Shown piece by piece: positions 41,195-50,014 of a stretch of 64,000 nucleotides of DNA. The DNA is from Streptomyces sp. NBC_00102 (GTDB taxonomy: Bacteria; Actinomycetota; Actinomycetes; Streptomycetales; Streptomycetaceae). Every line of letters starts with the position of its first letter. Position 1 is the first letter of the stretch. The DNA lies in assembly GCF_026343115.1 (NCBI RefSeq), contig NZ_JAPEMC010000005.1, forward strand, positions 1 to 64,000, given 5' to 3'. The notes beneath the pieces were generated by a model that was not told the DNA's origin, searched no databases, and saw only the letters and a program-made list of their open reading frames with translations. The position numbers and the translations under genes are program-made.

Positions 41195-43711
41195 TCAGGT
41201 CTGCGTCGTGCGGACGGGCGAGCCGGGTGCCGGCGGTGGCTGCGCGAGGCCGGTCGCGCCTTCGCCCCGGGCGTCCATCAGCTCTGCCAGGGCGGCGGGC
41301 GTCGGACGCGCGGTGAGATCGCGCAGGGAAACCGTCCGGCCCAGACCGGCCAGCAGGCGGACGGCCGAAAGGGAGGTGCCTCCCAGGTCGAAGAAGTCGT
41401 CCCGCCGCCCGATCTGCCCGGCCGGTCTGCCGAGCGCGGTCGCCCAGGCCGCGACGAGCCGTCGCTCGGTAGGGGTGCGCGGAGGACGGCAGGCGTCTTC
41501 GGCCGTGACGCGTTCTTCGGCGAGCGCCGTCAGCGCCTTCCGGTCGGTCTTCCCGGTGGCGGTGAGCGGGAGATCCTCCAGGTGGCGGAAGGAGCCGGGG
41601 ACCATGTAGGCGGGCAGCAGTTCTCCGAGCCCGCGGCGCAGGTACTCCTCGTCCGCGGCGGCCGGGCCGGTGCAGAAGGCGATGAGCCGGGCGTGGTTCT
41701 CCGGTCCCGCCACCACGACGGCGCCGTCACGGACGCCGGGTATGCGCGGCAGCGTGTTCTCGATCTCTCCGAGCTCTATGCGGAAGCCGCGAATCTTCAC
41801 CTGCGTGTCCCGGCGGCCCAGGAACTCCAGCTTCCCGTCGGGCAGCCAGCGCCCCGTGTCGCCGCTCCGGAAGAGGCGTCGGCCGGGGTCGTAGGGGTCG
41901 GTCGTGTAGGCGAGGCGGGTGCGCTCGGCGTCGTTGACGTAGCCGCGGCCGACGCAGACTCCGGAGAAGACGATCGCACCCGGGGCTCCCAGGGGAACCG
42001 GCACCAGCTGGTCGTCGACCACGAGGACGCGCACGTTGTTCACGGGGCGGCCGAGCGGAACCCGGCCGGTGACGGGGGCCTCGTGCATCACCTCGTGGTT
42101 GGTGTCGTCGGACGTCTCGGTCAGGCCGTAGGCGTTGACCAGAGGCACACCGGGTCCGGTGGCGAACCATCTTTCGGCGAGCTCGCTCTTGAGCGTCTCC
42201 CCGGTGACCGACACGCACCTCAGGCCGGACAGCGCCCGAGGGCAGCGCGCGAGCGCGGTGAGGACGACGTCCAGATACGAGGGCACCACCTGGAGGACGG
42301 TGACGCCTCCCTCGGAGACCGTGGCCAGGAATCGGCCGGTGTCGAGAACCGTCGCCCGGTCGACCAGCAGAGTGCGTCCGCCGGTCGCCAGCGCGGCGAG
42401 CAGCTGCCACAACGAGATGTCGAAGCACTGCGAAGCGGTCTGCGCCACGACGCTGTCCTCGTCGATGCGCAGGTCGTCGATCTTGGCGAAGAGGTGGTTG
42501 AGCAAGCCCTCGTGCTCGCACATGGCGCCCTTGGGTTCTCCGGTGGAGCCGGAGGTGAAGAACACGTAGGCGAGTTGGTCCGCCCCGACCTCGACGCCGG
42601 GGGAACTGTCGTCTCCCGGCCGGTCGGTGACGTCCGGCACGAGGAGCCTGTGGGTGCCGGGAAGCCGGGCGAGCGCGCGGTCCAGGTTCGTGCCACTGTC
42701 CGGGTCGGTGAGCACGTGGGTGCAAGCCGCGCGGCTGAGCACGGTGGTCATCCGTCCCGGAGGGCACTCGGGGTCGACCGGCAGATAGGCCCCGCCCGCC
42801 TTGAAGACGGCGAGCACGGCGGCCGCCCAGCCCAGGCCGCGCCCGGTCACCACGGCGACGACGTCCTCGGCGCGCAGCCCCTGGGCGAGGAGCGCGTGGG
42901 CCAGTCGGTTGGCCCGTACGTCGAGTTCCCGGTACGTCCACGACCGGTCACCGTGGACGATCGCCACGGTGTCCGGATGCCTCCTCGCCCGTTCTTCGAA
43001 CAGTTCGTGGAAGCGGCGGTCCGGGAGCGGGCGGTGCCGACCGGCGAGGGTGTCGAGCTGATGGCGGATCTCCTCCTCGGACACCAAGGTGGCTCGTTCG
43101 TGCGGGGCGTCGGGATCGGTGGCGATCCGTTCGAGAGCGGTGAGGTGGTAGCCGCTGATCCGGGCGGCGTGGTCCGCGTCCATCACGTCGGTCCGGTAGC
43201 GCAGGCGCAGAGCGGTCCTCCCGTCGTCCTCCCCTGCGGCGACGGAGAGGACGGTGCCGTCGTCGCGGCGAAGGGCAGGGGGCTCCCGGCCGGTCGGTTC
43301 GAACACCACTTCCGGGCGCGGGCTGGACGGAGGTGGGGGAGTGGCGGAGAGAGCAGCCGTCCGCGCCCATGCTGTGGCCGACACCAGGTCGCGCCAACTG
43401 CCTGAAGGGACCGCCATCTCCAGGATCAGAGGCGCGACGCCGGCCCGGGGCCGGAACCCGCTGCGTACGACGGGGTCGGCCGAGAGCACGGCCAGTACCT
43501 TCGCGTGCGCGGCCAGGAACACCGTGGTGAGCGGCACACCGAGTTCTCCGGCCCGCCGGCGCAGGAGCGCCTCCGTGCGCTCGGGCAGGAGAGCGGTCGC
43601 CTCCGCCGTGCCGGGCAGGGGGTTCGTGGCCCATCGCGGGACGGTGGTGCAACAGCCCTCGGCAGGGACAGCCGGTGCTGGGACGTGTCCGTCGGTCCTG
43701 ATCGTCGTCAT
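41195..43711 (-). CDS. NRPS-like protein: partial C, A and T domains; predicted Dap/Dab-activating
   Basis: The protein has 838 residues. The first 230 or so look like the C-terminal half of a condensation domain (PLTTVFLAAHAKVLAVLSAD; RLRYRTDVMDADHAARISGY). The half bearing HHxxxDG is missing. An adenylation domain follows, with FTSGSTGEPKG and FDISLWQL (D431, I432, W435). Pocket DIWQSTADD shares seven of nine residues with the published diaminobutyrate code DIWELTADD. A carrier domain ends the protein, with Ser780 in GGTSL. Given the Dap-forming neighbours, L-2,3-diaminopropionate is the expected substrate. It overlaps the upstream membrane synthetase gene by four bases (ATGA), so the two proteins should be made together. 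Confidence 0.88.
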   Translation of the reverse strand: MTTIRTDGHVPAPAVPAEGCCTTVPRWATNPLPGTAEATALLPERTEALLRRRAGELGVPLTTVFLAAHAKVLAVLSADPVVRSGFRPRAGVAPLILEMAVPSGSWRDLVSATAWARTAALSATPPPPSSPRPEVVFEPTGREPPALRRDDGTVLSVAAGEDDGRTALRLRYRTDVMDADHAARISGYHLTALERIATDPDAPHERATLVSEEEIRHQLDTLAGRHRPLPDRRFHELFEERARRHPDTVAIVHGDRSWTYRELDVRANRLAHALLAQGLRAEDVVAVVTGRGLGWAAAVLAVFKAGGAYLPVDPECPPGRMTTVLSRAACTHVLTDPDSGTNLDRALARLPGTHRLLVPDVTDRPGDDSSPGVEVGADQLAYVFFTSGSTGEPKGAMCEHEGLLNHLFAKIDDLRIDEDSVVAQTASQCFDISLWQLLAALATGGRTLLVDRATVLDTGRFLATVSEGGVTVLQVVPSYLDVVLTALARCPRALSGLRCVSVTGETLKSELAERWFATGPGVPLVNAYGLTETSDDTNHEVMHEAPVTGRVPLGRPVNNVRVLVVDDQLVPVPLGAPGAIVFSGVCVGRGYVNDAERTRLAYTTDPYDPGRRLFRSGDTGRWLPDGKLEFLGRRDTQVKIRGFRIELGEIENTLPRIPGVRDGAVVVAGPENHARLIAFCTGPAAADEEYLRRGLGELLPAYMVPGSFRHLEDLPLTATGKTDRKALTALAEERVTAEDACRPPRTPTERRLVAAWATALGRPAGQIGRRDDFFDLGGTSLSAVRLLAGLGRTVSLRDLTARPTPAALAELMDARGEGATGLAQPPPAPGSPVRTTQT

Positions 43712-46266
43712 CGTTGTTCGCCTCCAATGCCGTCGGACACCGGGCGAGCCGGATTCCCCGCCCAGCGGGCGTGTTCGGGAACGGTCTCGCCCTTCATCAG
43801 GAAGGAGTCCGCTTCCAGTTCGGCCCCGTCCGAGACCGTCACGCCGTAGTGCACGAGCGCTCCGACCCCGAGCGTGCACCCGGAGCCGAGCACACTGCGG
43901 TCGGACTTGAACGCGCCGTCCTCCTGCGAGTGGCACTGCACGACGCTGCCCGCGTTGAGCGTGCAGCCGTCCCCGATGGTGACCATGGCGCGCTCCGTCA
44001 GACCGCAACCGTCGTCGAAGACCCGGGAACCGATACGCACACCGAGCAGGCGCCACACGACGTTCTTGAAGGGGGTGCCGTTGAGGACCTGCAGATACGT
44101 CTCGGACGGGACCTTCCAGTACCGCTCCCGGTGCCAGAAGCGCCGGTCGTAGATCGAGCAGAACAGCGGACCCGGGGGGTGCAGGGCCGTCACGATCCGT
44201 TCGACCAGGACGAAGTAGAGGAAGGTGAAAGGCAGTACGACGGCGTTGGCCGCGGCGATCACCACCGTCCCCCACTGCGGATACAGGCTCGCCGCAGCCG
44301 CGTACATCGCGGTGACGAGGAAGAAGTACAGCCACCCGGTGAAGAGGTACGCCGCCATCGACACGGCGTTGTGCCGGGCCTTTGCCGTCAGGCGCCGACG
44401 CAGCCCGTCGCCCTCCGCCGATTCGTCGAAGGCGCTGTCACGCAGCACCGACCGGGGGATCTCGAAAGGGGGGGATCCGAGCAGTCCGACGTCGTGCCTG
44501 AGCGGGCCGTCCACCGGGACCATGACCTTCGTCGCCAGGAGACAGTTGTCACCGGTTCTGCCGCCCGGGGGATAAGCGATCCGGTTGCCCAGGAAGTTGT
44601 GTGCGCCGATCGAGGTGGCCGACAGTCGGAACGAGGTGCTGGAGTACTCCGCGTTCATCAGGGAGAGACCGTCCGCGACCATGGTGCCGGTGCCCACCCT
44701 GCTCAGGAAGGGGCTCTCGTGCTTGACCCGGGTGCCGAAGTTCGAACCGGTCTGCTCCACCCGGGAGAGGTCGTACCCGATCCTGCGGAGGTAGTGCGTG
44801 ATGAACGCGCTGTCGCCGAACAGTCTGGTCAGGGAGTTCCGGTTGGTGAGCAGCGCGGTCGCCCGGTGAGCTGCGTGGTGGAGTCCGAACAGCGGATAGG
44901 TCCGCCCGGGCTTCACGAGGGCGCCGAGCACGCGGGGGAGCGTGGCCATCACGACCAGGGCGGCGACCACGGCACCGGAGAAGGCGACGGCGGTGGCCGC
45001 CAGTACGTCGGCGTACAGCGTCCAGCTCGTCGCCGCGGTCTGCCCCCGGTCCAACAGGGTGGATCCCGCCAGGATCCGGGAGAGCAGGACGTCAAGGGCC
45101 CCCACCATCAGCGGCACGTACACCGTCAGCATCATGAGCAGCAGGCCGGCCCCGGCGGCGACCCGCCTGGCGGTGCCGCACCGGACGGGCCCCACCGTCC
45201 GGAATTCGGTGTCGGTGGCCCGGGCCGGCGAGCCGTGCCAGTGCTCGCCGTCCGGTACCGCCTGTCCGGTGTGCAGCGAGGACGCGTGGCCGAGCTGGGA
45301 TCCGTCACCGAGCGAGGTGCCGATGTCGAGCACCGTCGCCTCGCAGACGACCACGTCGCGCCCCATGACGACGGGTCCCGTCTCGATCATCCCGTCGCGT
45401 GCGCGGTAGCAGCTGACGAGTGAGTCCTTGCGGACCACCGTGCCGTCGCCGATCACCAGGAGATCCGAACAGACAGGCACGGTACGGGACAGGAACGTCA
45501 CTCCCCGACCGATGTGCGCGCCCAGGGCCCGCAGATAGAGCGGGTAGAGGGGGGAACCCACGAACAGAACCATCGGGCTCGACCTGATGAGCGCCTTGAC
45601 CAGCCAGAATCGGACGTACGCGAGACTCCAGACGGGAAACCGCCGGGGCGTCCACCTGCCCACCAGCAACCACTTGGCGACGACCGGCAGGGCACACAGG
45701 AGGACGAGCAGTACGGCTCCGAACACGACCGACCGCAGATAGGAGTCGGGCAGAGTGGCTCCCGCGGAGATCCAGTCGTAGCCGCGGGACGTGACGACGG
45801 CGAGGAGAAGGGCGTACCCGAGGAAGCCCAGCAGCTGGAGCGCGCCGCACACCGCCACACGACGGCGGGTCGTCCGGACCGCCGGTTCCGGGACCGGCGG
45901 ATCGGTCGGCTCCTCGGGCGAAGCGGCCGGGACCGGTCCTTCCCGCACGGGTGCTCGCGGTGCGGTCTCCGCGAGCGACAGGGCCAGGCCCCGGATGGTC
46001 GGACAGCGGTAGACGTCGCGCATCGACACCGGTGGCAGATGGGGACGCTTCCTGACACGGGCGCAGAAGTGCGCCATGACCAGGGAGTCGGCTCCCAAGT
46101 CGTTGAAGAAGTCACTGTCGGGGGTTACTTCCTCCACCTCGGCCACGTCCGCGAGCACTCCGGCGAGTTCCTTCTCCGTGCCGGAGAGCGCGGGGGCCGC
46201 GACCATCGGTCGGTCGTGGGTGACGGGAGGCCCGGTGCTCGTCGCGTCGAGTCGCTGTGCCGTCAT
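43708..46266 (-). CDS. Carrier protein fused to Pls-type NRPS terminal domain (membrane, three LbH units)
   Basis: The protein has 852 residues. A carrier domain comes first (Ser61 in DLGADSL). Then two transmembrane helices precede a left-handed beta-helix of the acyltransferase type (GVTFLSRTVPVCSDLLVIGD region). This pattern repeats twice more, giving six predicted helices in all; the third unit contains ERAMVTIGDGCTLNAGSVVQ. This is the layout of the C-terminal part of epsilon-poly-lysine synthetase (Pls) and of the NRPS terminal domain family. In Pls the tandem C1-C3 units join free amino acids onto a chain without a thioesterase. Here the A domain is on the next protein, so the synthetase is split. 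It starts at ATG 46266 with GAAGGAG upstream and is the first gene of the operon. Confidence 0.87.
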   Translation of the reverse strand: MTAQRLDATSTGPPVTHDRPMVAAPALSGTEKELAGVLADVAEVEEVTPDSDFFNDLGADSLVMAHFCARVRKRPHLPPVSMRDVYRCPTIRGLALSLAETAPRAPVREGPVPAASPEEPTDPPVPEPAVRTTRRRVAVCGALQLLGFLGYALLLAVVTSRGYDWISAGATLPDSYLRSVVFGAVLLVLLCALPVVAKWLLVGRWTPRRFPVWSLAYVRFWLVKALIRSSPMVLFVGSPLYPLYLRALGAHIGRGVTFLSRTVPVCSDLLVIGDGTVVRKDSLVSCYRARDGMIETGPVVMGRDVVVCEATVLDIGTSLGDGSQLGHASSLHTGQAVPDGEHWHGSPARATDTEFRTVGPVRCGTARRVAAGAGLLLMMLTVYVPLMVGALDVLLSRILAGSTLLDRGQTAATSWTLYADVLAATAVAFSGAVVAALVVMATLPRVLGALVKPGRTYPLFGLHHAAHRATALLTNRNSLTRLFGDSAFITHYLRRIGYDLSRVEQTGSNFGTRVKHESPFLSRVGTGTMVADGLSLMNAEYSSTSFRLSATSIGAHNFLGNRIAYPPGGRTGDNCLLATKVMVPVDGPLRHDVGLLGSPPFEIPRSVLRDSAFDESAEGDGLRRRLTAKARHNAVSMAAYLFTGWLYFFLVTAMYAAAASLYPQWGTVVIAAANAVVLPFTFLYFVLVERIVTALHPPGPLFCSIYDRRFWHRERYWKVPSETYLQVLNGTPFKNVVWRLLGVRIGSRVFDDGCGLTERAMVTIGDGCTLNAGSVVQCHSQEDGAFKSDRSVLGSGCTLGVGALVHYGVTVSDGAELEADSFLMKGETVPEHARWAGNPARPVSDGIGGEQR

Positions 46267-46505
46267 GAGCACTCCTTCAGTCGCTGCCGATCGAGCGTTC
46301 CGCTCTCACGTCAGGTATTCGTCGCCAGGAGGCCGAGGTATGAGCAGGCCGCCCGTTTTCTCTCGGTGAGTGCGTGTCCGTCCGGACCGATGATGCGGCG
46401 GTGCGGTACACGGTGATGCCTGAGCGCCGCGACGCCTCCGCCCCCTCCGGGGCGGTTCGGGCGCGGCCCTGTCCAGCGGCACGCTCCTGCGCGCATGCCG
46501 TGCTC

Positions 46506-46949
46506 TCAGACGGCGGCGAACGCCGCGTGCACGCACTTGCCCTCGGGGAGCGTCTGCGTGTAGACGCTGGCTCCCAGGTCCTCGGCGATGTGCAGGCCCA
46601 TGCCGCCGGTGCCTTCCGTACGGTCCGGGGCCCGCGGGACCGGCGGAACGCGGGAGTGGTCTGTCACCGAGATGTCCAGGGCACCGGACGCGGTGGTGAG
46701 AGTCAGGGTGCTGGGGCCGGGCGCGTGCCGGACGGCGTTCGTGACCAGTTCGGAGACGATCAGCAGGAAGTCGTCGCGGCGCTCCGGGGAGAGCGCCGGC
46801 CAGGCACCGTGCAGGAAGGCGGCCGTCGCGCGGCGCGCGAGCGAGGGGGCTCCGGGGCCGGAGGGCAGCGAGACCGTGAGCGGGCCCGTTGTTTTCGGCG
46901 TGGGCGTGGGCGTGGGCGTGGTCGTCGTGGTGATGGTGGTGGCAGTCAT
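46506..46949 (-). CDS. RsbW-like ATP-binding protein (HATPase_c, anti-sigma/regulatory type)
   Basis: The protein has 147 residues. After a Thr/Pro-rich start (encoded partly by a GTGGGC hexamer repeat) comes a single Bergerat-fold ATPase domain: N-box FLLIVSELVTNAVRHA, then ISVTDHSR and the glycine motif GTGGMGLHIAEDLG. Streptomycetes encode dozens of such orphan proteins; they act as serine kinases on anti-anti-sigma proteins or bind sigma factors. No partner gene is adjacent. The ATG at 46949 gives the usual family length; a longer upstream reading frame on this strand lacks any homology signal and runs through the terminator region. Confidence 0.82.
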   Translation of the reverse strand: MTATTITTTTTPTPTPTPKTTGPLTVSLPSGPGAPSLARRATAAFLHGAWPALSPERRDDFLLIVSELVTNAVRHAPGPSTLTLTTASGALDISVTDHSRVPPVPRAPDRTEGTGGMGLHIAEDLGASVYTQTLPEGKCVHAAFAAV

Positions 46950-47279
46950 GACGAAGTCCTGGGGATGGGGTGCCTCTGCCGAACCCGGTCCGGAAACCAG
47001 GCCTCGGCTCCACCGGACGCGGGGCCGACATGGCGAGCGAGGGTTCACAAGGGATTCGGATGCATCCGGTGCCTGGATGAGGAGAACAGGAAGAAACGGT
47101 GCACCCCGTGGCGGACCACGGTCACCGATCCCCCGTCCTGTCGCCGTTCGGCAGGAGAGGTGTCGGCCTTCGGACCCGATCGGTGAACGCCGGTCCATCC
47201 CGACCTGATGGCTCGTCCGACCGGGGCGGAGGACCCATCAGGTCGGGATGCGGCAGGAGGCTGTTCCCGGGGCGCTTTC
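46950..47279. other. Non-coding region between the RsbW-like and CebR-like genes
   Basis: Both flanking genes read leftward. The region holds the terminator of the repressor gene (47196-47250) and should hold the promoter of the RsbW-like gene, which I could not place. No gene seen. Confidence 0.55.
47196..47250 (-). terminator. Terminator hairpin downstream of the CebR-like gene
   Basis: Perfect 16-bp arms (CATCCCGACCTGATGG and its reverse complement) with a 23-base loop, 30 bases beyond the repressor stop codon. Confidence 0.8.
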
Positions 47280-48326
47280 TCAGCGCGGAGAGGTGACTTC
47301 GGGAGCGGTCACTTCGGGGGCGGACTCGCGAACCGTCAGCCGGGTCGGAAGGACGAGTGGATTCGGGTCCTGTCCGTCGATCGCGTTGACCAGCATCCGT
47401 GCCATCTCGTGCCCCAAGGCTCTGACCGGCTGGCGCACGGTGGTGAGCGGAGGGTTGGTGTGCCGAGCCCCGGCCAGGTCGTCGAATCCGATCACCCAGA
47501 CGTCCTCGGGCACCCGCCGTCCCCGACCGCGCAGTACCTCGAGCGCACCGATCGCCATCCCGTCCGATGCCGCGAATACCGCGTCCAACCGCGGATGCGC
47601 GTCCAGGAGCCGCTCCATCGCGTCCGCGCCGCCTTCCACCCGGAACCCGCCGGAGGAGACGCCCAGCAGGGGGACCCCGCCGAGCGTCAGCCCTTCGGTG
47701 AAGCCCTGTTCGCGCGCGACGGAGACCAGGCTGTCCACCTGGCCGGTGATCATGACCGGTCCGGTCCGCCCCGCGCGCACGAAGTGATCGGCAGCCAGCC
47801 TGGCTCCGCCCTTGTTGTCGGCATCCACGTACCACCGCGGCTCGCCCGTCAGGGGGAGGCCGCCGAAGACGACGGGCATTCCGGCCTCCTCGGCCAGTCG
47901 TCCCAGTGGGTCGTCGCCGCGCAGTGCCATCAGCATGATGCCGTCGGCACGGCGCGAGCGGACCGTCTGCCGCAGTCGAGCGCGGCCGCGCGGCGTGTTG
48001 GCCAGAACCAGGATCAGTTCGAGATCGGTCTCGTCCAGGGCCGCGCTCACCCCGACGACGACCTCGGCGAAGAACGGGTCGGCGAACAGGCCGGACTCGT
48101 CGCTCGAAGCGGCCAGCACCACCGCGCCGACCCTGTTGCCCGCCAACGCCCGCGCGGTCGGGTTGGGCACGTATCCCAGTTCGCGTACGGCCCGTTCGAC
48201 GGCCTCCCGCTTGGCCTGGCTGACGTGCGGAACCTTGTTGACCGCCCGGGAAGCCACGGTGCGCGACACGCCCGCTCGCGCGGCCACCTCGTCGAGGGTC
48301 GGCATGCGCCTGGGCGTCGGCTGCAT
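47280..48326 (-). CDS. cebR: LacI-family repressor, CebR-like (cellulose/cello-oligosaccharide utilization)
   Basis: The protein has 348 residues. The N-terminal helix-turn-helix is typical of LacI (TLDEVAARAGVSRTVASRAVN), followed by the hinge helix NPTARALAG and a periplasmic-binding-like sensor domain ending in the LPTRLTVRES strand. It is divergent from two GH6 cellulase genes, and the shared intergenic region holds boxes matching the CebR operator TGGGAGCGCTCCCA. CebR proteins release DNA on binding cellobiose or cellotriose. One box lies near its own promoter, suggesting autoregulation. The start at 48326 (GGAG eleven bases upstream) is preferred; an internal ATG at 48305 would remove only seven residues. 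Confidence 0.85.
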   Translation of the reverse strand: MQPTPRRMPTLDEVAARAGVSRTVASRAVNKVPHVSQAKREAVERAVRELGYVPNPTARALAGNRVGAVVLAASSDESGLFADPFFAEVVVGVSAALDETDLELILVLANTPRGRARLRQTVRSRRADGIMLMALRGDDPLGRLAEEAGMPVVFGGLPLTGEPRWYVDADNKGGARLAADHFVRAGRTGPVMITGQVDSLVSVAREQGFTEGLTLGGVPLLGVSSGGFRVEGGADAMERLLDAHPRLDAVFAASDGMAIGALEVLRGRGRRVPEDVWVIGFDDLAGARHTNPPLTTVRQPVRALGHEMARMLVNAIDGQDPNPLVLPTRLTVRESAPEVTAPEVTSPR

Positions 48327-48625
48327 CGGAACGGTCGCTCCTACGAATTCGCGGCGGTGATGAACACGGTGATGATCCCACGGGCCCGGTCGGCCGACCC
48401 CGGGTCCCGACACACGGTGGACGCCCGTAGCCCGAACGTCGAATGCGGACAGGGCTGTTGCTGTCGGACAACGCGCGTCCCGTCCGCCGCACGCCCGACC
48501 AGGTCCGGGTACCCGATGGCGGCCGTCCCTGCGCGCTGTCGTCCGAGGTTCGTCTTCGGGCGGTGGGGCTTTCCGTGCATGCTGACCGTACTCCCTTCGT
48601 CGCGGTGCCGGAGCGGTACGGACAT

Positions 48626-48649
48626 AAAACTGGTAGCGCTTCCAGTTTT
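48626..48649. promoter_or_regulatory. CebR-like operator 1 (repressor side)
   Basis: The core TGGTAGCGCTTCCA (48631-48644) sits inside a longer palindrome with AAAACTGG and CCAGTTTT arms. It is closest to the repressor gene, so autoregulation is likely. Confidence 0.75.
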
Positions 48650-48761
48650 GTGCACCCGGCTCTGCCAGCTGGGGAGTTGGGAAGTTGTGCGAGTTCTCTT
48701 GACTGGCCGCATCGTGGCCCAGACGATACTGGCCGTACCCCAAAGGCGCCGGATGCTCCTA

Positions 48762-48775
48762 TGGGAGCGCTTCCA
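48762..48775. promoter_or_regulatory. CebR-like operator 2
   Basis: TGGGAGCGCTTCCA, one base away from the CebR consensus. It lies one base before operator 3, upstream of the first GH6 gene. Confidence 0.8.
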
Positions 48776-48776
48776 G

Positions 48777-48790
48777 TGGGAGCGCTCCCA
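48777..48790. promoter_or_regulatory. CebR-like operator 3 (perfect palindrome)
   Basis: TGGGAGCGCTCCCA matches the known CebR box exactly. It is 15 bases from operator 2, so two dimers could sit side by side. Confidence 0.88.
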
Positions 48791-48927
48791 GGGTGGATGG
48801 TCCGTGGGGTCGTGCATCCCGCCCGGGCCGCGGTTCGCCCGGGCGTCGTACCACCGCACTTCCACCGAGCCGCACGCTCAGGACGAGAGCCGTGCGGTGT
48901 ATCCCCGTCAGGAACCGAGGTACTTCC

Positions 48928-49896
48928 ATGCGTCTCTTCTCCCGAGCGATGACGGCAGCGCTCGTTGCCCTGCCGTTGGCCCTCGTGGTCTCTACGCCCG
49001 CGCAGGCTGCTGACCCGACCACGCTGACGAGCGGCTTCTACGTAGACCCCAACTCCAGTCCGGCCCTGTGGGCCGCGGCCAACCCCGGTGACGGGCGAGC
49101 GCCCGCAATCCGCGACAGCGTCGCAGCGAAGCCGATGGCCCGCTGGTTCGGCAACTGGAGCGGCACCATAGGGACGGCTACCGGCGCCTACGTCGGCGCG
49201 GCCGACGCCGCGGACAAGCTGCCCGTCCTCGTGGCCTACAACATCCCCAACCGCGACATATGCGGAGGGCAGTCCGGCGGCGGGGCAGGCTCCGTCGCCG
49301 CCTACAACACGTGGATAGCCGCATTCGCGGACGGAATCGGCTCCAGGCCCGCCGTCGTCATCCTCGAACCGGACGCGCTCGGGGACACCAGTTGCATGAC
49401 GGCCGCCCAGATCGCCGAACGCAACTCCCTGCTCAACAATGCGATCACCCAATTCAACCAGAAGGCCCCCAACACCTGGGTCTACCTCGACGCCGGCAAC
49501 CCGGGCTGGCGCAGCGCCACATCGATGGCCGCGAGCCTGAACGCAGCAGGTCTCAGCCGCACCCGAGGCTTCTCGCTGAACGTCTCCAACCACTACACCA
49601 CCGCGGAGAACATCACTTACGCCAACGCGGTCAACGCCGCACTGAGTTCGTCCAACGGGTACAGCAAGCCGTTCGTCGTGGACACCAGCCGCAACGGCAA
49701 CGGCTCCACCAACGGTGAATGGTGCAACTCGGCGGGCCGCAGGATCGGAACGCCCACCCAGAAGGGCGGAGGTGCGGAGATGCTCCTGTGGATCAAGACC
49801 CCCGGTGAGTCCGACGGCAACTGCGGCGTCGGAGCCGGGTCCGTGGCGGGCCAGTTCCTCCCCGAGGTCGCCTACAAGATGATCTACGGCTACTGA
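48928..49896 (+). CDS. Secreted GH6 cellulase (endoglucanase-like)
   Basis: The protein has 322 residues. A Sec signal peptide ends with TPAQA (cleavage after residue 27). The mature protein starts FYVDPNSSPALWAA, a GH6 hallmark. Catalytic-region residues are D110 in RDICGGQSGGG and the acid D149 in VVILEPDALG, followed by YLDAGNPGW and FSLNVSNHY. The fold is complete, but there is no cellulose-binding module or linker. GH6 enzymes cut beta-1,4-glucan with inversion. The gene lies under the tandem CebR boxes and is followed by a strong terminator. Confidence 0.93.
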   Translation: MRLFSRAMTAALVALPLALVVSTPAQAADPTTLTSGFYVDPNSSPALWAAANPGDGRAPAIRDSVAAKPMARWFGNWSGTIGTATGAYVGAADAADKLPVLVAYNIPNRDICGGQSGGGAGSVAAYNTWIAAFADGIGSRPAVVILEPDALGDTSCMTAAQIAERNSLLNNAITQFNQKAPNTWVYLDAGNPGWRSATSMAASLNAAGLSRTRGFSLNVSNHYTTAENITYANAVNAALSSSNGYSKPFVVDTSRNGNGSTNGEWCNSAGRRIGTPTQKGGGAEMLLWIKTPGESDGNCGVGAGSVAGQFLPEVAYKMIYGY

Positions 49897-49900
49897 TCTC

Positions 49901-49942
49901 CCGGTCTCCGGGTGGCCCGCCGTCCGGGCCCCCGGAGACCGG
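49901..49942 (+). terminator. Terminator hairpin after the first GH6 gene
   Basis: Perfect 12-bp arms (CCGGTCTCCGGG / CCCGGAGACCGG) with an 18-base loop, starting four bases after the stop codon. Confidence 0.8.
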
Positions 49943-50014
49943 CCCAGCCGCAACCGCCGCCACCGGCGGCGGGCGAACGTTCCGCAGCCGTCAGATCTCG
50001 GACCAGGAGTCACC

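Larger units (their letters stand above)
48327..48927. other. Divergent regulatory region between the repressor and cellulase genes
   Basis: There are 600 bases without a credible gene. The region carries three CebR-type boxes. A possible cellulase promoter is TTGACT (48699-48704) with GATACT (48725-48730), but the 20-base spacer is long, so this is a weak call. The two tandem boxes lie 30-60 bases after it, where bound repressor would block elongation. Confidence 0.5.

Noticed and set aside
43708..46272. GTG at 46272 as the start of the membrane synthetase
   Set aside because: The GGAG ribosome binding site would overlap that codon. ATG 46266 has proper spacing.
46506..47198. Longer N-terminus for the RsbW-like protein
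   Set aside because: The extension shows no homology signal and runs back through the repressor terminator hairpin.
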